64,000 nt of DNA from Ophiodon elongatus (taxonomy: Eukaryota > Chordata > Actinopteri > Perciformes > Hexagrammidae). The notes under the pieces are model-generated. The model was given only the letters and a program-made list of their open reading frames with translations. It did not search any database and had not been told where the DNA came from. Positions 46,131 to 58,819 of this stretch are shown here, piece after piece (positions within the stretch are counted from its first letter, which is position 1; the number at the start of each line of letters is the position of its first letter). The translations under genes and the position numbers were made by a program. The stretch covers positions 686,501 through 750,500 of the forward strand of contig JACSYO010002134.1 of NCBI GenBank assembly GCA_016806645.1, in the 5' to 3' direction.

Positions 46131-49035
46131 CTAGTGGTTGTCTGGCAGGAGTACCTGGCTTGCTTCACTTTCACAAGTCTGCAGGATGTGACGCCGATTA
46201 TGCCTGAGTATGTGGCCTCCTTCAGTACGAATTTTGTAGGACCTCTGGGTACCTGCAGGCTCGACGACTTTTGCGGGTTCGCATGTCCCCGTGGGAAGCT
46301 TGAAATGGACCATAGCTCCTTCTGGTAGTGCCGGTAGTGTCCTAGCATTTCTGTCATAGTATTGTTTTTGTCTCTGCTGGCACAGTCGCCTCCTGCTGTG
46401 AACTGGGCTGCGACAGATAAGTTCAGGTTGCAGTTGTTTTTCCGTGATTGGTAGGATTGAGCGCAGACGCCTGCTCATTAGCAGCTGCGCTGGCGACTTC
46501 AGTCCATCAACTGGTGTGTCTCTGTATTCCAGTAAACTGAGGTACGGGTCTATCTGCTGTGCATGTGCTTTGTCCATGAGGGCTTTGACAGTCTCAACAG
46601 TCTTTTCAGCCAAGCAGTTACTCTGCGGGTACAGTGGGCTGCTCGTGGTATGCTCAAAGTCCCATGCGTGAGCGAAACCTCTGAACTCTTGTGAACTGTA
46701 ACAAGGTCCGTTGTCACTGATTACTGTCTGGGGTATGCCAAATCTGGCGAACATGGATTTCAGCTTTTTGATGACAGTTGCGGATGTGAGGCTGGTGATT
46801 TTTTTTACCTCACAGTACCTGCTATAATAGTCAACGACAACTATATAGTCAATACTGTGCAAGGTGAACAAATCTGTGGCTACTGTTTGCCATGGTCGTT
46901 CAGGAATAGGATGCGAGAGCATCGGTTCCTTTGTGTTGGAGCTGCGTCGCTCAAGGCAGATGCTGCAAGATCCTACTAGTGCCTCAATCTGTTTGCACAT
47001 TCCGGTCCAGAACAGTAAGTCTCTTGCTCGCTGCTTACACTTTTCCATCCCTAAGTGTCCAGTGTGTATGCGTGAAAGCATTTCAGCTCTGAGTGAGTGT
47101 GGCACAATGATTTTTTCACCTTTCAGCAGGATCCCATTGGTCTCTGATATCTCGTCCCGATGATTCCAATACTTGGAGACAGCAGGCGGACACCTTTTGT
47201 TTGACTCCGGCCATCCTGCTTGGATAACTTTTCTCAACATTGAGAGTTGCTCATCTTGTGCTGTGGCGGCTTTGATTTCTGCCATTTTGCGATCACTCAC
47301 CGGTGCACTGCTGATCACCGGGTGGATTTGTAAATCCATGCCTTCACTTACAGAGTTGTCAAGACACTCAATTGGCTTTCTGGACAGCGTGTCTGCGACC
47401 GGGATTTGTTTTCCAGGCTTGTGTGTAATGGTAATGTCGTACTTTTGTAGTTGCAGTATCATGCGTTGTAGGCGTGGCGGTGCAGCTGCCAAGGGTTTCC
47501 GCATGATTGACTGCAGCGGTTTGTGGTCTGACTCGACGATCACCTGTCATCCGTACAGATATTGATGAAAGCGTCTGCATCCAAAGAGCACTGCGTACAG
47601 CTCCTTTTCGTAATTTTCTTCGGTCTAATTTAGTGTCTTGGATGTGGATGCGACTGGTTTCTCTCCCTGAAGCAAGACTGCTCCTAAGCCGCATTTTGAT
47701 GCATCGACTTGTAGTTTCACATCTTTGGTGTGGTCGAAGTATGTGAGGACTGGACCGGGCTCCTGTGTTAGCAGGTCTTTCATTTGCTGGAATGCAACGT
47801 CTTGATTTGAGTCCCACATGAATTCACTGTTCTCTTTCAGAAGTTGTCTGAGCGGGGGCAATTGTCTCTGAAAGTCTGGGTGCAAACTTGGAGAGGTAGG
47901 TGACCATACCCAGTATGGTCTCCAGCTCTGCTTTGCTGCGTGGGGGAGACATTTCTTTAATTGCCTTGACCTTGTTAGAGTCGGGCTTGATGCCTTCTCG
48001 TGTCAGTCTATGTCCAAAATAGCTCACCTCAGAGACGCAGATGATGCTTTTGTCTTTGTTTAGCTTTATTCCCCTCTCCCTGGTTCTCTCCAGCATGGCT
48101 CGCAGGTTGGCATCGTGCTCCTCTTTGGTGTGGCCATACACCAAAATGTCATATACGACAGCTGCGACACCCTGAAGCCCCTCGTAGGCCTCATCAACTC
48201 TCCTCTGAAACTCATCCTGTACAGAAATGATTCTGAAAGGGAGTCTGTTGAACCGATATCTGCCGCAGATGGTGTTGAATGTGGTCAGCATGGATGATTC
48301 ATGGCTGAGTTTTATCGTCTAGTATCCAGATCTAGCGTCTAGTACACTGAAGTACTGTGCTCCAGCTAGTCTTGGTGTGACATCATCTAGAGTGGGAAGT
48401 GGATAGTAGGGTCTCTGGACAGCTTTGTTTAGGGGGTGGGGATCTAAACACACCCTAAGCTTTCCTGTTTTCGGCTTTTCAACTACCACTAGTGCATTCA
48501 CCCACTCAGTCGGCTCTGTGACCTTTTGGATTATGTCCATTTTTTCCATTTCATCAAGCTCATCTTTGAGTCGGTTGCGCAGGGCATATGGGATGCGGCG
48601 AGGTGGGCACACCACCGGTGTTGCGGAGGGTTGAAGGTGAAAGGTGCATTCTCCAGGGAATAGTCCAATGCCTTTAAATACATCAGCAAACTCTTCTGTG
48701 ATGCTGGTGTGTGCTTTCGGCTGTGCGTCAAACATGTGCACTAGCTTGACCAAGTTTAGATCTAAACATGCATGTAGGCCCAAAACAGGAAGAGCATTTT
48801 CTGCATACACTATTTCAAACTCTAGCATAGCTGTTTTCTGCCTGTATCTGCATGCTAACTTGCAAGCTCCTTTTACTCCAAGTCTCTGTCCACCATATCC
48901 TGAGATGTTGCTGTCTGAGGGACCTAATGCAATACTTCCTAATAGTTTGTGAAATATTTTTACTGGTATTACATTAGATTGGGCACCTGTATCTATTTTG
49001 AGCTTTAGCTTGTGCCTCGCTTTTCCTATTTCCAC
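46131..49035 (-). pseudogene. Gypsy pol (protease-RT-RNase H-integrase), broken
   Basis: The protease active site reads IDTGAQSNVIP near 49000. RT begins with CPPRRIPYALRN and LDPHPLNK and is cut by an in-frame stop after LDARSGY (48319), where the family has a Trp codon. RT resumes at 48291-47824. There the catalytic phrase is VYDILVYG in place of the usual double-Asp motif, so a catalytic residue is lost. A frame change separates the RNase H part (LQVDASKCGLGAVLLQ, 47885-47625) from the next ORF (47543-46131). That ORF carries the end of RNase H, an integrase zinc motif (HTGHLGMEKCK, CSIC) and the catalytic core with ISDNGP. Described as found; inactive. Confidence 0.85.
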
Positions 49036-49957
49036 CTCTGCAAATGCCTGTTCCCTTGTTGTATTTTCGTACTTTTTTTATAATAGTGTCAATGTACAGA
49101 TCCACTGGCGCCTGTTCCGTGCTTTCTGAAACAGCATGGACATTCTTGGGCTTGTATTTTGTTGGCTGATACTGTGTTTTTGTCCTACACATATTAGCAA
49201 AGTGGTTGGGCTTTTTGCATTTGTTACCCTGACGTCCTTTTGCGGGACATTCCTCCGTGCAACCGTGTTCTCTTCCGCATGCTCCACACTCCTTGCTGCG
49301 CGTAGCACTGTTGCTATCGTTTCCGCCAGTTATTTTCCGTCCGTGATACCTTCGTTCAGAACTGACCGGCCTTCTGCTAACTGCATGGACAGACTGGCTA
49401 GCTGTATTAGCAGCGGAGCAACCCATCGTCTTTAGCTGCTGTTGTGATAGCTCGTGTGAGCGTGCAATGTCAACCGCTTTCTCGACCGTTAAATCCAGAC
49501 CATAACAGAGTAGTTTTTCCCGGACTCTTGGAGAGTTTATACCAAAAACGATCCGGTCTCTAATCATCTCATCACCATTAGGGTAGTTGCAGTCTTTTAC
49601 TAGTAGCTTTAGCTCAGTCACAAACTGGTCGAAACTTTGACAATCCCTTTGTATCTTCTCGTGGAATTCATATCGCGCGAAAATAGGGTTAGCTTTGGGC
49701 CTTACATATGCTTCAAACTTCTCATAGTATGTTTGGAGTAACTTTCTCTCATCTTCTATGAGGGTCCATGTATTATATATGTCTCTGCCTTTCTCACTGA
49801 TCCGCAGGAGTAGATAACTGCACTTTTCTTCCTCCTCTTTAGCGCTTAGCGGGCCGGAGAACATTAGCTCCACATGCTGGCGAAACATTCTCCATGCGTC
49901 GGGCAGGTTAGACGAATCCCAATCTATCCGTGGCGTGGGGACACCTGCGTTCTCCAT
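48974..49957 (-). pseudogene. Gypsy gag-like ORF
   Basis: This 327-codon minus-strand ORF begins MENAGVPTPRIDWDSSN and contains a capsid-type region (YEFHEKIQRDCQSFDQF, then DRIVFGINSPRVREKLL) and a degenerate zinc-knuckle part (CGACGREHGC; KCKKPNHFANMC). In the second knuckle the expected first Cys appears as Gly. The end of the ORF runs out of frame with the protease that overlaps it. The ORF is otherwise open, but the element as a whole is inactive. Confidence 0.75.
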
Positions 49958-50005
49958 CTTCTCCTGTCGTCAGGTTGAAATGGGAACCAAGCTATTCTGA
50001 CACCA

Positions 50006-50165
50006 TGTAATATCTGTGTATGTCTACTGACATTTAGTTGTCTAAGTAAACACACTTGAACAAATGTCTCCTAAGGAGACGGAATAAACATTTTATATTT
50101 AACCAAGAAGGATTTACAGATGAACTGCTCTTCTCTCCATACCTTTCTGTCAGCTGTGCTCTACA
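50006..50165 (-). repeat. 5' LTR of the Gypsy element, mostly unlike the 3' LTR
   Basis: The first 34 bases on the plus strand (tgtaatatctgtgtatgtct and following) match the 3' LTR. After 50040 the two differ completely. If the LTR is of similar length it would end at tctaca (50165). The outer boundary is an inference. Confidence 0.45.
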
Positions 50166-51150
50166 ACCAGACGAGGAGGTAAATCACAACTTTTACTTCT
50201 GTAAATGTAATAATATCACGATTAAAAGATAACAGTTCTGTAAATCTTACTAGTATAATCCATAATTTGAACTCTCAGGGATGCACTGCAATTTCATGAC
50301 TGGAAGGAACACTTCGTACTGATTGAATCGAGTAATGCATCGGAACTCCAGACGTGTGTCTGGGCCCATGGTTCCTCCTCTGTCAGAGGAAAGCCTAGAA
50401 GCGGAACCAACTTACCGTTTCAGCAGCGAGGAGCCTGAACCATCATGTGGAGCTGATGAGCATGACGGCTGAACCGCATGGAGCCCTGTGGCGCCGCCGG
50501 TAACATGTAGTAGAAGATGCAGCGTTTACCAAGGTTGAAGTCGAGCATCGATGAAGTAGATAGAGCTAACTAGTGACTGCAGGGTGGAGATGACGGCGTA
50601 GTTTGCCTTAGAGGAACATGAGTTGATAGAGGAGAAGAAGTACGGGACGCGCCGTTCTTCCTCTTCACCCGCAGAGCTCTGGATGAGCCCGATTCTTCCG
50701 GCTCGGTCACCGGCGAAGGATCACCTGATCGCGGCTAGCTGTTAGACTTACAGATGGCGCAGCTGGAGAGAGGGAGGCCTGATGCTGGAATACCGCCGCC
50801 ATCTTCTATCTGAGCTGAGGCTCTTGCTCCTGAGCGGGAGCCGCTGCGCCGCGCTGGGTGAGTGCTCCTAAACCGGCCGCCCTCGGCTGAATGCCGGCTC
50901 CGGCTGAACATTGATGTTGAGTCCTGACTCTTCCCGACGGATCGAAGTCGAATTCGACATGGTTTCAGTTACCAACACTAGATGTTTAACAGGCTGAGAA
51001 ACATGTTTTTGCATCTGTTTTGAGCTGAAATGACAACTGACAGCAGCAGAGAGGAGAACCTATTGAAAAGTTTAACAACGATGTGATTGGCTTAAGGAAA
51101 CTGCGCAGAATCTGATTGGTTAATTTAAAGTGCATTTCCCCCAATCAGCT
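50166..51150. other. Unassigned, with a GC-rich stretch at 50300-50960
   Basis: No ORF of useful length. The GC-rich part contrasts with the AT-rich surroundings. Read on the minus strand it includes a donor-like cgctgctgaaacggtaagt near 50415, so it might be a captured gene fragment (5' exon and intron). I do not recognise a protein. Confidence 0.35.
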
Positions 51151-51239
51151 GATGATGTAATCGCAGGGAGAATTAGAGACTGAGATTATGAATGACAAAG
51201 AGTGTGGCATGTGTCTTTCTGACTGAATTTCTGCTTGAG

Positions 51240-51941
51240 GTTCATTTAACAGGTTCGCTTGATGAACTGAAACATCTCTCTGTTTCAATCCAGAAATATT
51301 TGGATCACCTCTCAAATGAAGAAAAAAATAAGATATGAGATCAAACTGCAGGTTTTGTTCACCCGTGATCAATATACAGCACCTGCTGCCGTATTTCAAT
51401 CACTAAAGTCCGCGAAGTCCCTGCCAGAGCTCCACTTTCTGTTGTGGAGAATCCCTCACCTTAAACTGCCACCAGGATGAAAGTGTACAAAAGTACGGAA
51501 AGCTACATGCCTTTTTAACTAACTCTAGCTTTATGAAACTATTGCGTAAATTCAGTCGGAAGACCATACTCTTGCATGCCTAAGCCCGTAATTTATTTCT
51601 CATACATCAGCCAGTCACTTCTCAGGCATGCTCACTCATTATTTACTTGCTGTCATTTCTCTGGGCTGTCAATCATGACATCAGCTGTTTAAATCAGTGG
51701 GTCTCCTCTATCCAATAAGCGCATCGAAACAATTATATTGTTGGCCTATCCTCTTGCTGCAGTCTCTATTAAATATGATTGTCTCTCTACCTTCAGTTCA
51801 TTCATGTTGCGGTTACGTGCCTCTCCACCTCCCCATCTCTGCCCAGTCTTCGCAGATCCATCAGCTTCATAAACTCATAATTTTATTAGCTTCATCAGCC
51901 ACCACCACCATCAGGTCTGGACTCCACAGGAGGATTCATCT
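51240..51941. repeat. Spacer repeat block, copy interrupted by Rex1 (left part)
   Basis: Matches 25120-25620 and 18120-18684, including cagcacctgctgccgtattt and gatgaaagtgtacaaaagta. No gene. Confidence 0.65.
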
Positions 51942-53948
51942 TAAGATAAGATAAGATAAGATATCCTTTATTAGTCCTGCAAGGGGAAATTTGCAGGATC
52001 ACAGCAACAAAGTTAAAGTGCACACAGATACATAATAAAAGAAACACAAGTATTATAAATAGCAAATACACATTAAACAGTAGTAAAAGACAGACAGTAA
52101 ATTGACAGTAAATTGAAATGAAATAAACAAATTATGTACAGACAGTATAACTGTTATTGCAGTGTATTTATATTTATATTGCACAGGTTTAAGTGTTTTT
52201 GTGGTCTACTGGAGCTCAGCCTGTTGTGCAGTCTGACAGCAGCAGGAAGGAAGGACTTGCGGTACCTCTCCTTCACACACCGGGGATGAATCAGCCGGTG
52301 GCTGAAGGAGCTGTACAGAGCCACCAGAGTGTCCTGCATGGGGTGGGAGGTGTTGTCCATTAGGGATGATAGCTTAGCCATCACCCTCCTGTCTCCCACC
52401 ACCTCCACCGTGTCCAGAGGACACCCCAGCACACTGCTGGCCTTCTTTACCAGTTTGTCCAGTCTCCCCCTGTCAGTCGCACAGATACTGCTGCTCCAGC
52501 AGACCACTCCATAAAAGATGGCTGATGCCACCACAGAGTTGAAGAAGGTCTTCAGGAGTGCTCCCCGCACTCCAAAATACCTCAGTCTCCTCAGCAGATA
52601 GTCTGCTCTGTCCCTTTTTGTAAGGTGCCTTTATGTGGTCTGTCCAGTCCAGTTTATTGTTCAAGTGAACACCCAGGTATTTATAAGACCTTACGATCTC
52701 AATGTCCATTTCCTGGATGTTCACTGGTTCCGGGGGAGGATGGTGTTTGCCCTGGCGGAAGTCCATCACCAGCTCTTTTGTTTCGTAGAGTTAATCTGGA
52801 GACGGTTCCGCTGGCACCATCCTATGAAGTCCTGGTTCAGTTCCCTGTACTCTCTGTCATCGCCGGCGGAGATGAGGCCGACGATTGCAGAGTCGTCAGA
52901 GAACTTTTGCAGGTGGCAGTTTGCAGAGTTGTATTTGAAGTCCGAGGTATATATTGAGAAGAGGAATGGAGCCAGAACGGTTCCTTGTGGAGCCCCCGTG
53001 CTGCAGGACACCCGGTCTGACTCACATCTCCGTATCCGCACATACTGTGGACGGTTTGTGAGGTAATCCATGATCCATGCAGTGAGGTGGTGGTCCACCC
53101 CGGTCTGCTCCAGCTTGTCCCTCAGAAGCAAAGGCTGGATGGTGTTGAAGGCACTGGAGATGTCGAAAAACATGACTCTCACAGTGCTCCCAGCCTTTTC
53201 CAGGTGAGAAAGGCATCTTTGTAGCAGGTAGATGACAGCGTCATCCACCCTGATGCCAGATTGATAGGCGAACTGAAGAGGGTCAAGAGATGAGCTCACC
53301 AGAGGGCGGGGATGTGCAAGGACCAGCCTCTCCAGTGCCTTCATCAGGTGGGATGTTAACACCACCGGTCTGAAGCCGCTGAAATCCTTGGGCCACGGGA
53401 TCTTTGGTACTAGTACCACGCAGGATGTTTTCAATAGCTGTGGTACTTCCCCCAGCTTCAAGCTCAAGTTAAAGACATGCTCCACTATGCTGCATAGCTG
53501 GTCTACGGGTGGGGGTGGGTTGCTGGTCATGGAGTGCTGTGTATGAGGGGTGAGGAGGGGAGCCGAGTGGAGGAGGAGGAGGAGGGGGGGCAGACGATGG
53601 GGTCAACGGCAGCAGGGAGGTCTGGCTGATCAAATCTGTTGAAGAAAGTGTTCAGATCGTTCACCCACTTTTGGTCCCCCACAGGCTGTTGGTTGGGCCC
53701 CTTGTACCCAGACATTGCCTTGAGGCCCTTCCAGACCCTGCAGATGTTGTTCTGCTGGAGCTGATCCTCCATGTTCGTCCTGTAGCTGTTTTTTCCCTCC
53801 CTGATTCTCCTCCTCAGCTCCCTCTGCACAGTCCTCAGCTCCTCCTTGTTTCCGGATCTAAAGACCCTCTTCTTCTCCTTGAGGAGGGTCTTTATCTCAG
53901 GGGTGATCCAGGGTTGATCTTGCTGCTGATCGGGGCAGAAAGCCCACA
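51942..53948 (-). mobile_element. Rex1-type LINE, 5'-truncated and frame-disrupted
   Basis: The minus strand reads a linker (53949-53527, WITPEIKTLLKEKKRVF), RT (53530-52766) with FRPVVLTSHLMKALERLVL, DPLQFAYQ, motif A FFDISSAFNTIQP, GAPQGTVLAPFLF and catalytic KFSDDSAIVG, then a C-terminal part (52769-52154). There is a frame break between the RT parts near 52770. The phrase SSAFNTIQP is typical of Rex1/Babar elements of fish. The 3' end is an aagataagataagata repeat with tcctgcaaggggaaattt at 51942-51995. The endonuclease is missing. Confidence 0.85.
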
Positions 53949-54710
53949 ATTACAATCTCCCTGTAGAGTGCAAGCGCCAAAGACTCTGTCAAGACTTCAT
54001 CATCACATATCACCTGTTAATAATAAACAATTATCTTTTCTTTATCCGACTGGTCTCTCCTGATTGAACTAATGTTCATCCATAGGTCGTCAGTTTTTAG
54101 GGTCATTTTAGTCAGCGATGTAGGGCAGAAATAATTTAGTTAGGTTAACATAATATCACATGACAAATCAAATCAAAACCTGTTATTCAATGTCAGGTAA
54201 ACCATTCCTACAGTTTATATGACCCCCCACCGACAACCTGGGTTGCTGTGGAGAAGGAGGGATTGGAGCGATTTGGCCCCTGCACCTGTGTGGCAGGTTT
54301 AGGAGACGTGTGCTCACTGCTTTGCAAGCAGCTGTGAACAAACTGAGTGGCACTGCATGCACAGATGAAGCATGTGTTTGGAATTAATCTGACATGACAG
54401 CCGTAACGACAGTAGGATATACACCAGGGAGCCAGATAGCTTTCACAAAGGCCCAGAGAAAGAGATCTGATGACGGGTGTGGGGACCTTCCCCCTGCCAA
54501 GATTCCACCACCAACTCCAGATGAATGCACAGCATTCTACAATATGCTACATCGATCAGAAGATTCTGAAAAGCAACATGTCAAAAGCTCCATTTTGTCT
54601 GTTGACTGGGTATGTTCATGACTGGTAATGATCATACCCAACAACTGGGTATGATCCATCTGCTGCTTGGACTCATTATTATATTATCAGTGTAAATTAA
54701 ATTAAAATGT
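53949..54710. repeat. Spacer repeat block, right part after Rex1
   Basis: Matches 18711-19235 (caattacaatctccctgtag, ccagggagccagatagcttt). It then diverges from unit A near 54475. A 75-codon open stretch at 54394-54621 contains PPTPDECTAFYNMLHRSEDS, which I cannot assign. Confidence 0.6.
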
Positions 54711-54711
54711 T

Positions 54712-54795
54712 GTATGTGTACAGATTGTAAAGCACTCTGAGGCAAATTTGTAATTTTTGATTTTGGGCTATACAAAAGAAATTGAATAAAAAAAA
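54712..54795 (+). mobile_element. L2-type 3' tail
   Basis: The phrases cagattgtaaagcactctga and gattttgggctatacaaaag end in an A-rich run. Confidence 0.7.
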
Positions 54796-54895
54796 TGTTT
54801 ATTTTCTTTTTTATTTATTGGCTGACATTACCATCTTATGAGATTTTACTCTCTTAAATATATGAACAATCTCACAAAACCTCTTTATTTGTTTG

Positions 54896-57800
54896 TATAT
54901 CTACATGTGTGTGCAGACGTGTTTCATTAATGGGGCCAAATTATCCTAAACATAATCCAAAAATGATCCTACAGGCAATGCAGGATTTTTGTTGTCATAT
55001 TCAGGTCCAGATTCAGTGGGTCCTGGGTGGTGCTGGGGTAGGCTGCCTATATCCAAATTATTATTTTCCCTGCTGGTTTGGGTCCAACCAACACACAGAC
55101 TGCACCCAGACTGACACTGTAGTTGTCTTGGCAACAATATCTTTGGCAGTTGTTGAGGCATGAAATTACAAAAGCTGGTTCAACAAGTTTGGTTCACCAG
55201 TTAATATAAGTTTAACCTGCTGGGACGCAGTTGCACTCAAGTTTGCTGGCACAACGTCCAGAATATTGTTGCAACACCTTTATTGTGTCACATATTCTGT
55301 TTTAATTTGTCACATGTAATTGGTGACACAAAAAGTCCTTGTCAAGTCTTTCCAAAAGTTTGTCACCAGGCAGCAAATTTCTTAGCACACCAAGTTTTGA
55401 TTAACATGTACATATTGTTTGTTATCCGTGTAAAAACCAGAATGTAAAAATGACAAGTTGCCAGGTGCCAACCATGAATCACAACGTCCCCAGTTCACGA
55501 ATAGATGGGGGCTTTTGTTGCATTTCCAACTGCGCGATTTTGGGATTGAAGGCATGGGATTTTGGCTTGAACTGTCAAGTTTTTTCCCAAATCTCTGTGT
55601 ATTTCAATGGGATTGAATACTGTCAACATTTTTTTATATTAAATATAATACTTAATTTTAGACAAATCAAATTAATAACAATAATGTTTTTATGACATTG
55701 TTTCACACTTCAAGTGGACTCCATGTCTGACCTTATTACATTTTTGTACTCTTGATAGCACACCAGCTACCCAGGTGCAAACATTTTAATATAGTTGCCA
55801 GTCAAAAACAGTGTTATTGCAACCAGTGATAGCAACCGGTAACAAGGCACAGAAGGTTGTACAATGTCCTCCTGAGTTTTTACACTTTGAAAGGAACCTG
55901 AATGTAATTTTTGTGTTGGTATTCCTACTTCAACCACATTTTATTGACCCATTGGCATCACAGCTACACTCACATTAACCTACTGTGGTGTTAACTGTGC
56001 TGCACTGTTACATATTGCTCTGTTCAGAGTTATCAGTTAATCTGCTGATATTTTCTTGAGTAATCAATTCATTGTTCTGAGTGTAACATGTCAGAAAATA
56101 ATGAAAAATAAATGCCAATTATTACCATTTGCCAGAGACCATTGGGAATATTAAAATAGCTTGTTTTGTCCAACCAGCAGTCCATACCCCCAGTTTTGTA
56201 TCATGTTAAACAAAAAGAAGTTCCCAATCCTTACGCTGGATAAAACGAGACCAGAAATATTTGGCCTTTTTACTTGAAAAATTACAGTAACAATTAATAC
56301 ATTTCCAAAACTGTAATTGATTAATTTAGAGTCTATCACATTATATTGCTTTATAAATTGATACACAAAAAACAGATCTAAATAATTTACTCAAAGGGCT
56401 GCAACATTATTTATTGATAATTCTGCTAATTTCTTTTCATTAAATTGTTTATTATATGGTCTATATAATAGGTGAAAGTACCAAAATTGCCAATTATAAT
56501 TTCCGACAATGATGGTTTGATGTGTTAAATGTTTTGTTTTGTCTGAATAACAGGCAACAATGATTTAAAACTGAGACAACCAGCAAATCCCTTCAATTAA
56601 AGAGCTGGAACCAGAAAATGTTAAACAAAAAAAAAAAAAAAATTCTGTTGATCCACTAATCACCATTTAAACTCAAATCTGTCAAACATCCAGGCCAGAA
56701 AATGCATGCCCAAAATGAAACACAGCCTCCATTTCCTTTGCCAACATACTATGAGGTATCCAGAGACTGAAAATAAAGGAACACGTAATGAACAAAGCTG
56801 AAGAACATCACATAAATAGGTGTGAGAATGTATTTCAATAACCTATTGATGAATAACATAACGCCTGTTTGATTTTCAATGGCCTATTCTTGAAGTAAAA
56901 ATAGGGAAAAGCAGTGACGTTCATTCAACAATAACAGGTGTGGCAATGTCGCCAGAGAACATCAACAACACAGCGCTGCCAACAGAAATGAACAAAGCGC
57001 ATCTTTTATTAAATGTATTTTAATTATAGATGCCTGATTTGGCACAGAATTCAACTATAGGTGATTGAAGTCACAACTAAGAATATGACAAAATCCTCCG
57101 TTGAACTTTAATCATTGGTGGATGAAAGATCCTTTGCTTTTAATACACTGTGAAAATACTCCACTGCAAGTCAAATTTCTGCTTTAAAAAAAAAAAGTTA
57201 AATTGAACTAGCCTACTTTATTGGATAGTGTACTGTATAGTAATGCATCATATTGTACACAATCACCATATGTTTTATAGCATTGCTGTCCTATGAGAAC
57301 CACACATCTCTAATATGAGTTCAGAAAACCAGCCCTGTGTTCAGCCATGTCATGATGCATTTCCCAAATTCCCCAAGAGGCTTTCTGAATAGTTTTTTTT
57401 CTTATTTCCTCAAATTATAGAGGCACTGTCACCTCACAGTTAATTGATGACTCTAAATTGCCCGTAGGTGTGAATGTTAGCGCTTATGGTTGTCTGTCTC
57501 CATCTGTCAGCCCTGTGATAGTCTGGTGACCTGTACAGGGTGTACCCAGCCATTGCCCAATGTCAGCCGGGATCAGCTCCAGATGGATGGACTTCATCCT
57601 TCACTTCATCACAAACATTCAAAATCACAACTTATATGTTTTTTTCACTGGACAAGAAGGGTATAAACAATTACAATTTGAAAAGTAACCAAAGCTGTCA
57701 GACTAATGTAGTGGGGTTAAAAGTACAATATAGTGGAGTAGAAGTATATATTTGCATGAAATGGAAATACTCAAGTACCTCAACATTGTACTTAAAAGTA

Positions 57801-58216
57801 TTGTACTTACTTGAGTAGGTAAATGTTGCATTCCACGGCTGAACATATCAAACACAGTCACAACCTAATGTGAGCCTGATATAGGCTTTACATAGTTAGC
57901 TGGTCCAAAGAGGGTCATGTTAAGTGTTGACAACTTAGCAGGCTATTAGCTGTTGTTAGTTATCTGAAGTTCAACTTTATTTCTCATTTCAACAATAAAC
58001 AATCCAGCTCAAATTAAATGTATTTTGAGCAAAAGAAAACTGGACTTGCAATATTCATTGACCTCCTGACCAGGCACGGAATGGCTCATTCCATCATTAG
58101 GGGGGTGTATTAAAATTGACTTGTTTTTCATCCGATACAATTATTTGAAACATACAAATAGTTGCCCAATTGTCGGCTACTGCATTACCCAGTGGTTAGG
58201 GTTAGGGTAAGGTAGT
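54896..58216. repeat. Upstream block of unit C (paralogous to 6160-9599)
   Basis: Aligned by eye with 6160-9599. Contains the same MITE-like repeat (56022-56640) and the trimmed SINE-like repeat (57420-57600). At its right end the single ggttaggg at about 58199-58206 is the empty site of the hAT insertion found in unit A. No gene. Confidence 0.8.
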
Positions 58217-58819
58217 AAATGTGGCAAGGAGGCGCACACTTCACAGGGTTTAAATACGCTGGGAATAGGGGCTGAAGAGACACAGGTGAAACTAATTAGG
58301 GGCAGGACAGACAATAGACACTGACAGGATGATAGAGATATTCTCCTACATAATCAGGACTATGATTTGATCATTTCTTTCTGATAGTTTCTGAAGTTAA
58401 AATCCAGTAATTTAACCCATTTGGAATGAAGTATGTCCAATGTGATACTGCTACTTTTACTGTAGTAAAACATGAATACTTCTTCCATCGCTGCACACGT
58501 AAAAGTGAGGCCAACAGAGATTTAGTCAAGCCAAAGTACTAAAAGTAACAGCATTATCACCAATAAGTATCAAATGTGAAGGTACTCCTGTTGCAGAATG
58601 GCCTCTTTCAGACTCTTGTTACCAATCAGTACATATTTTGTATATTGGATCATTGTGATGTGATCATAAGTATTAGATAGTTGTATTATCACAAGTGTTG
58701 CACTGAGATGTAAACGGATGGAAGTTCCCATTAGAGGTTGTTTCTTCATGTCATCATTTTTCTGTGACATAAATCTAAAGAAGTTTTGCATGCTTTCCCA
58801 CAACATTGACAAACATGCA
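58217..58819. other. Upstream of gene C, no gene
   Basis: 58217-58511 matches 12304-12610. 58512-58780 has no counterpart in unit A. It overlaps a 144-codon minus-strand ORF (59004-58570) with no recognisable domain and no upstream signals, which I treat as chance. Confidence 0.45.

Larger units (their letters stand above)
45612..50165 (-). mobile_element. Ty3/Gypsy LTR retrotransposon, degraded
   Basis: On the minus strand the order is LTR, primer-binding site, gag, protease, RT, RNase H, integrase, polypurine tract, LTR. This is the Ty3/Gypsy order. The 5' LTR side is at 50006-50165 and the 3' LTR at 45612-45767 (156 bp, bounded TG...CA, aataaa inside). The primer-binding site, tggtgtcagaatagcttgg, abuts the 5' LTR. 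The polypurine tract is at 45768-45786. The coding region is interrupted by stops and frame changes, so the copy is dead. No 5-bp target duplication is visible around it. Confidence 0.85.

Noticed and set aside
54394..54621. 75-codon ORF with PPTPDECTAFYNMLHR
   Set aside because: Its N-terminal part is spacer repeat also present at 19150, where the frame is not kept. I could not assign a family, so no gene is called.
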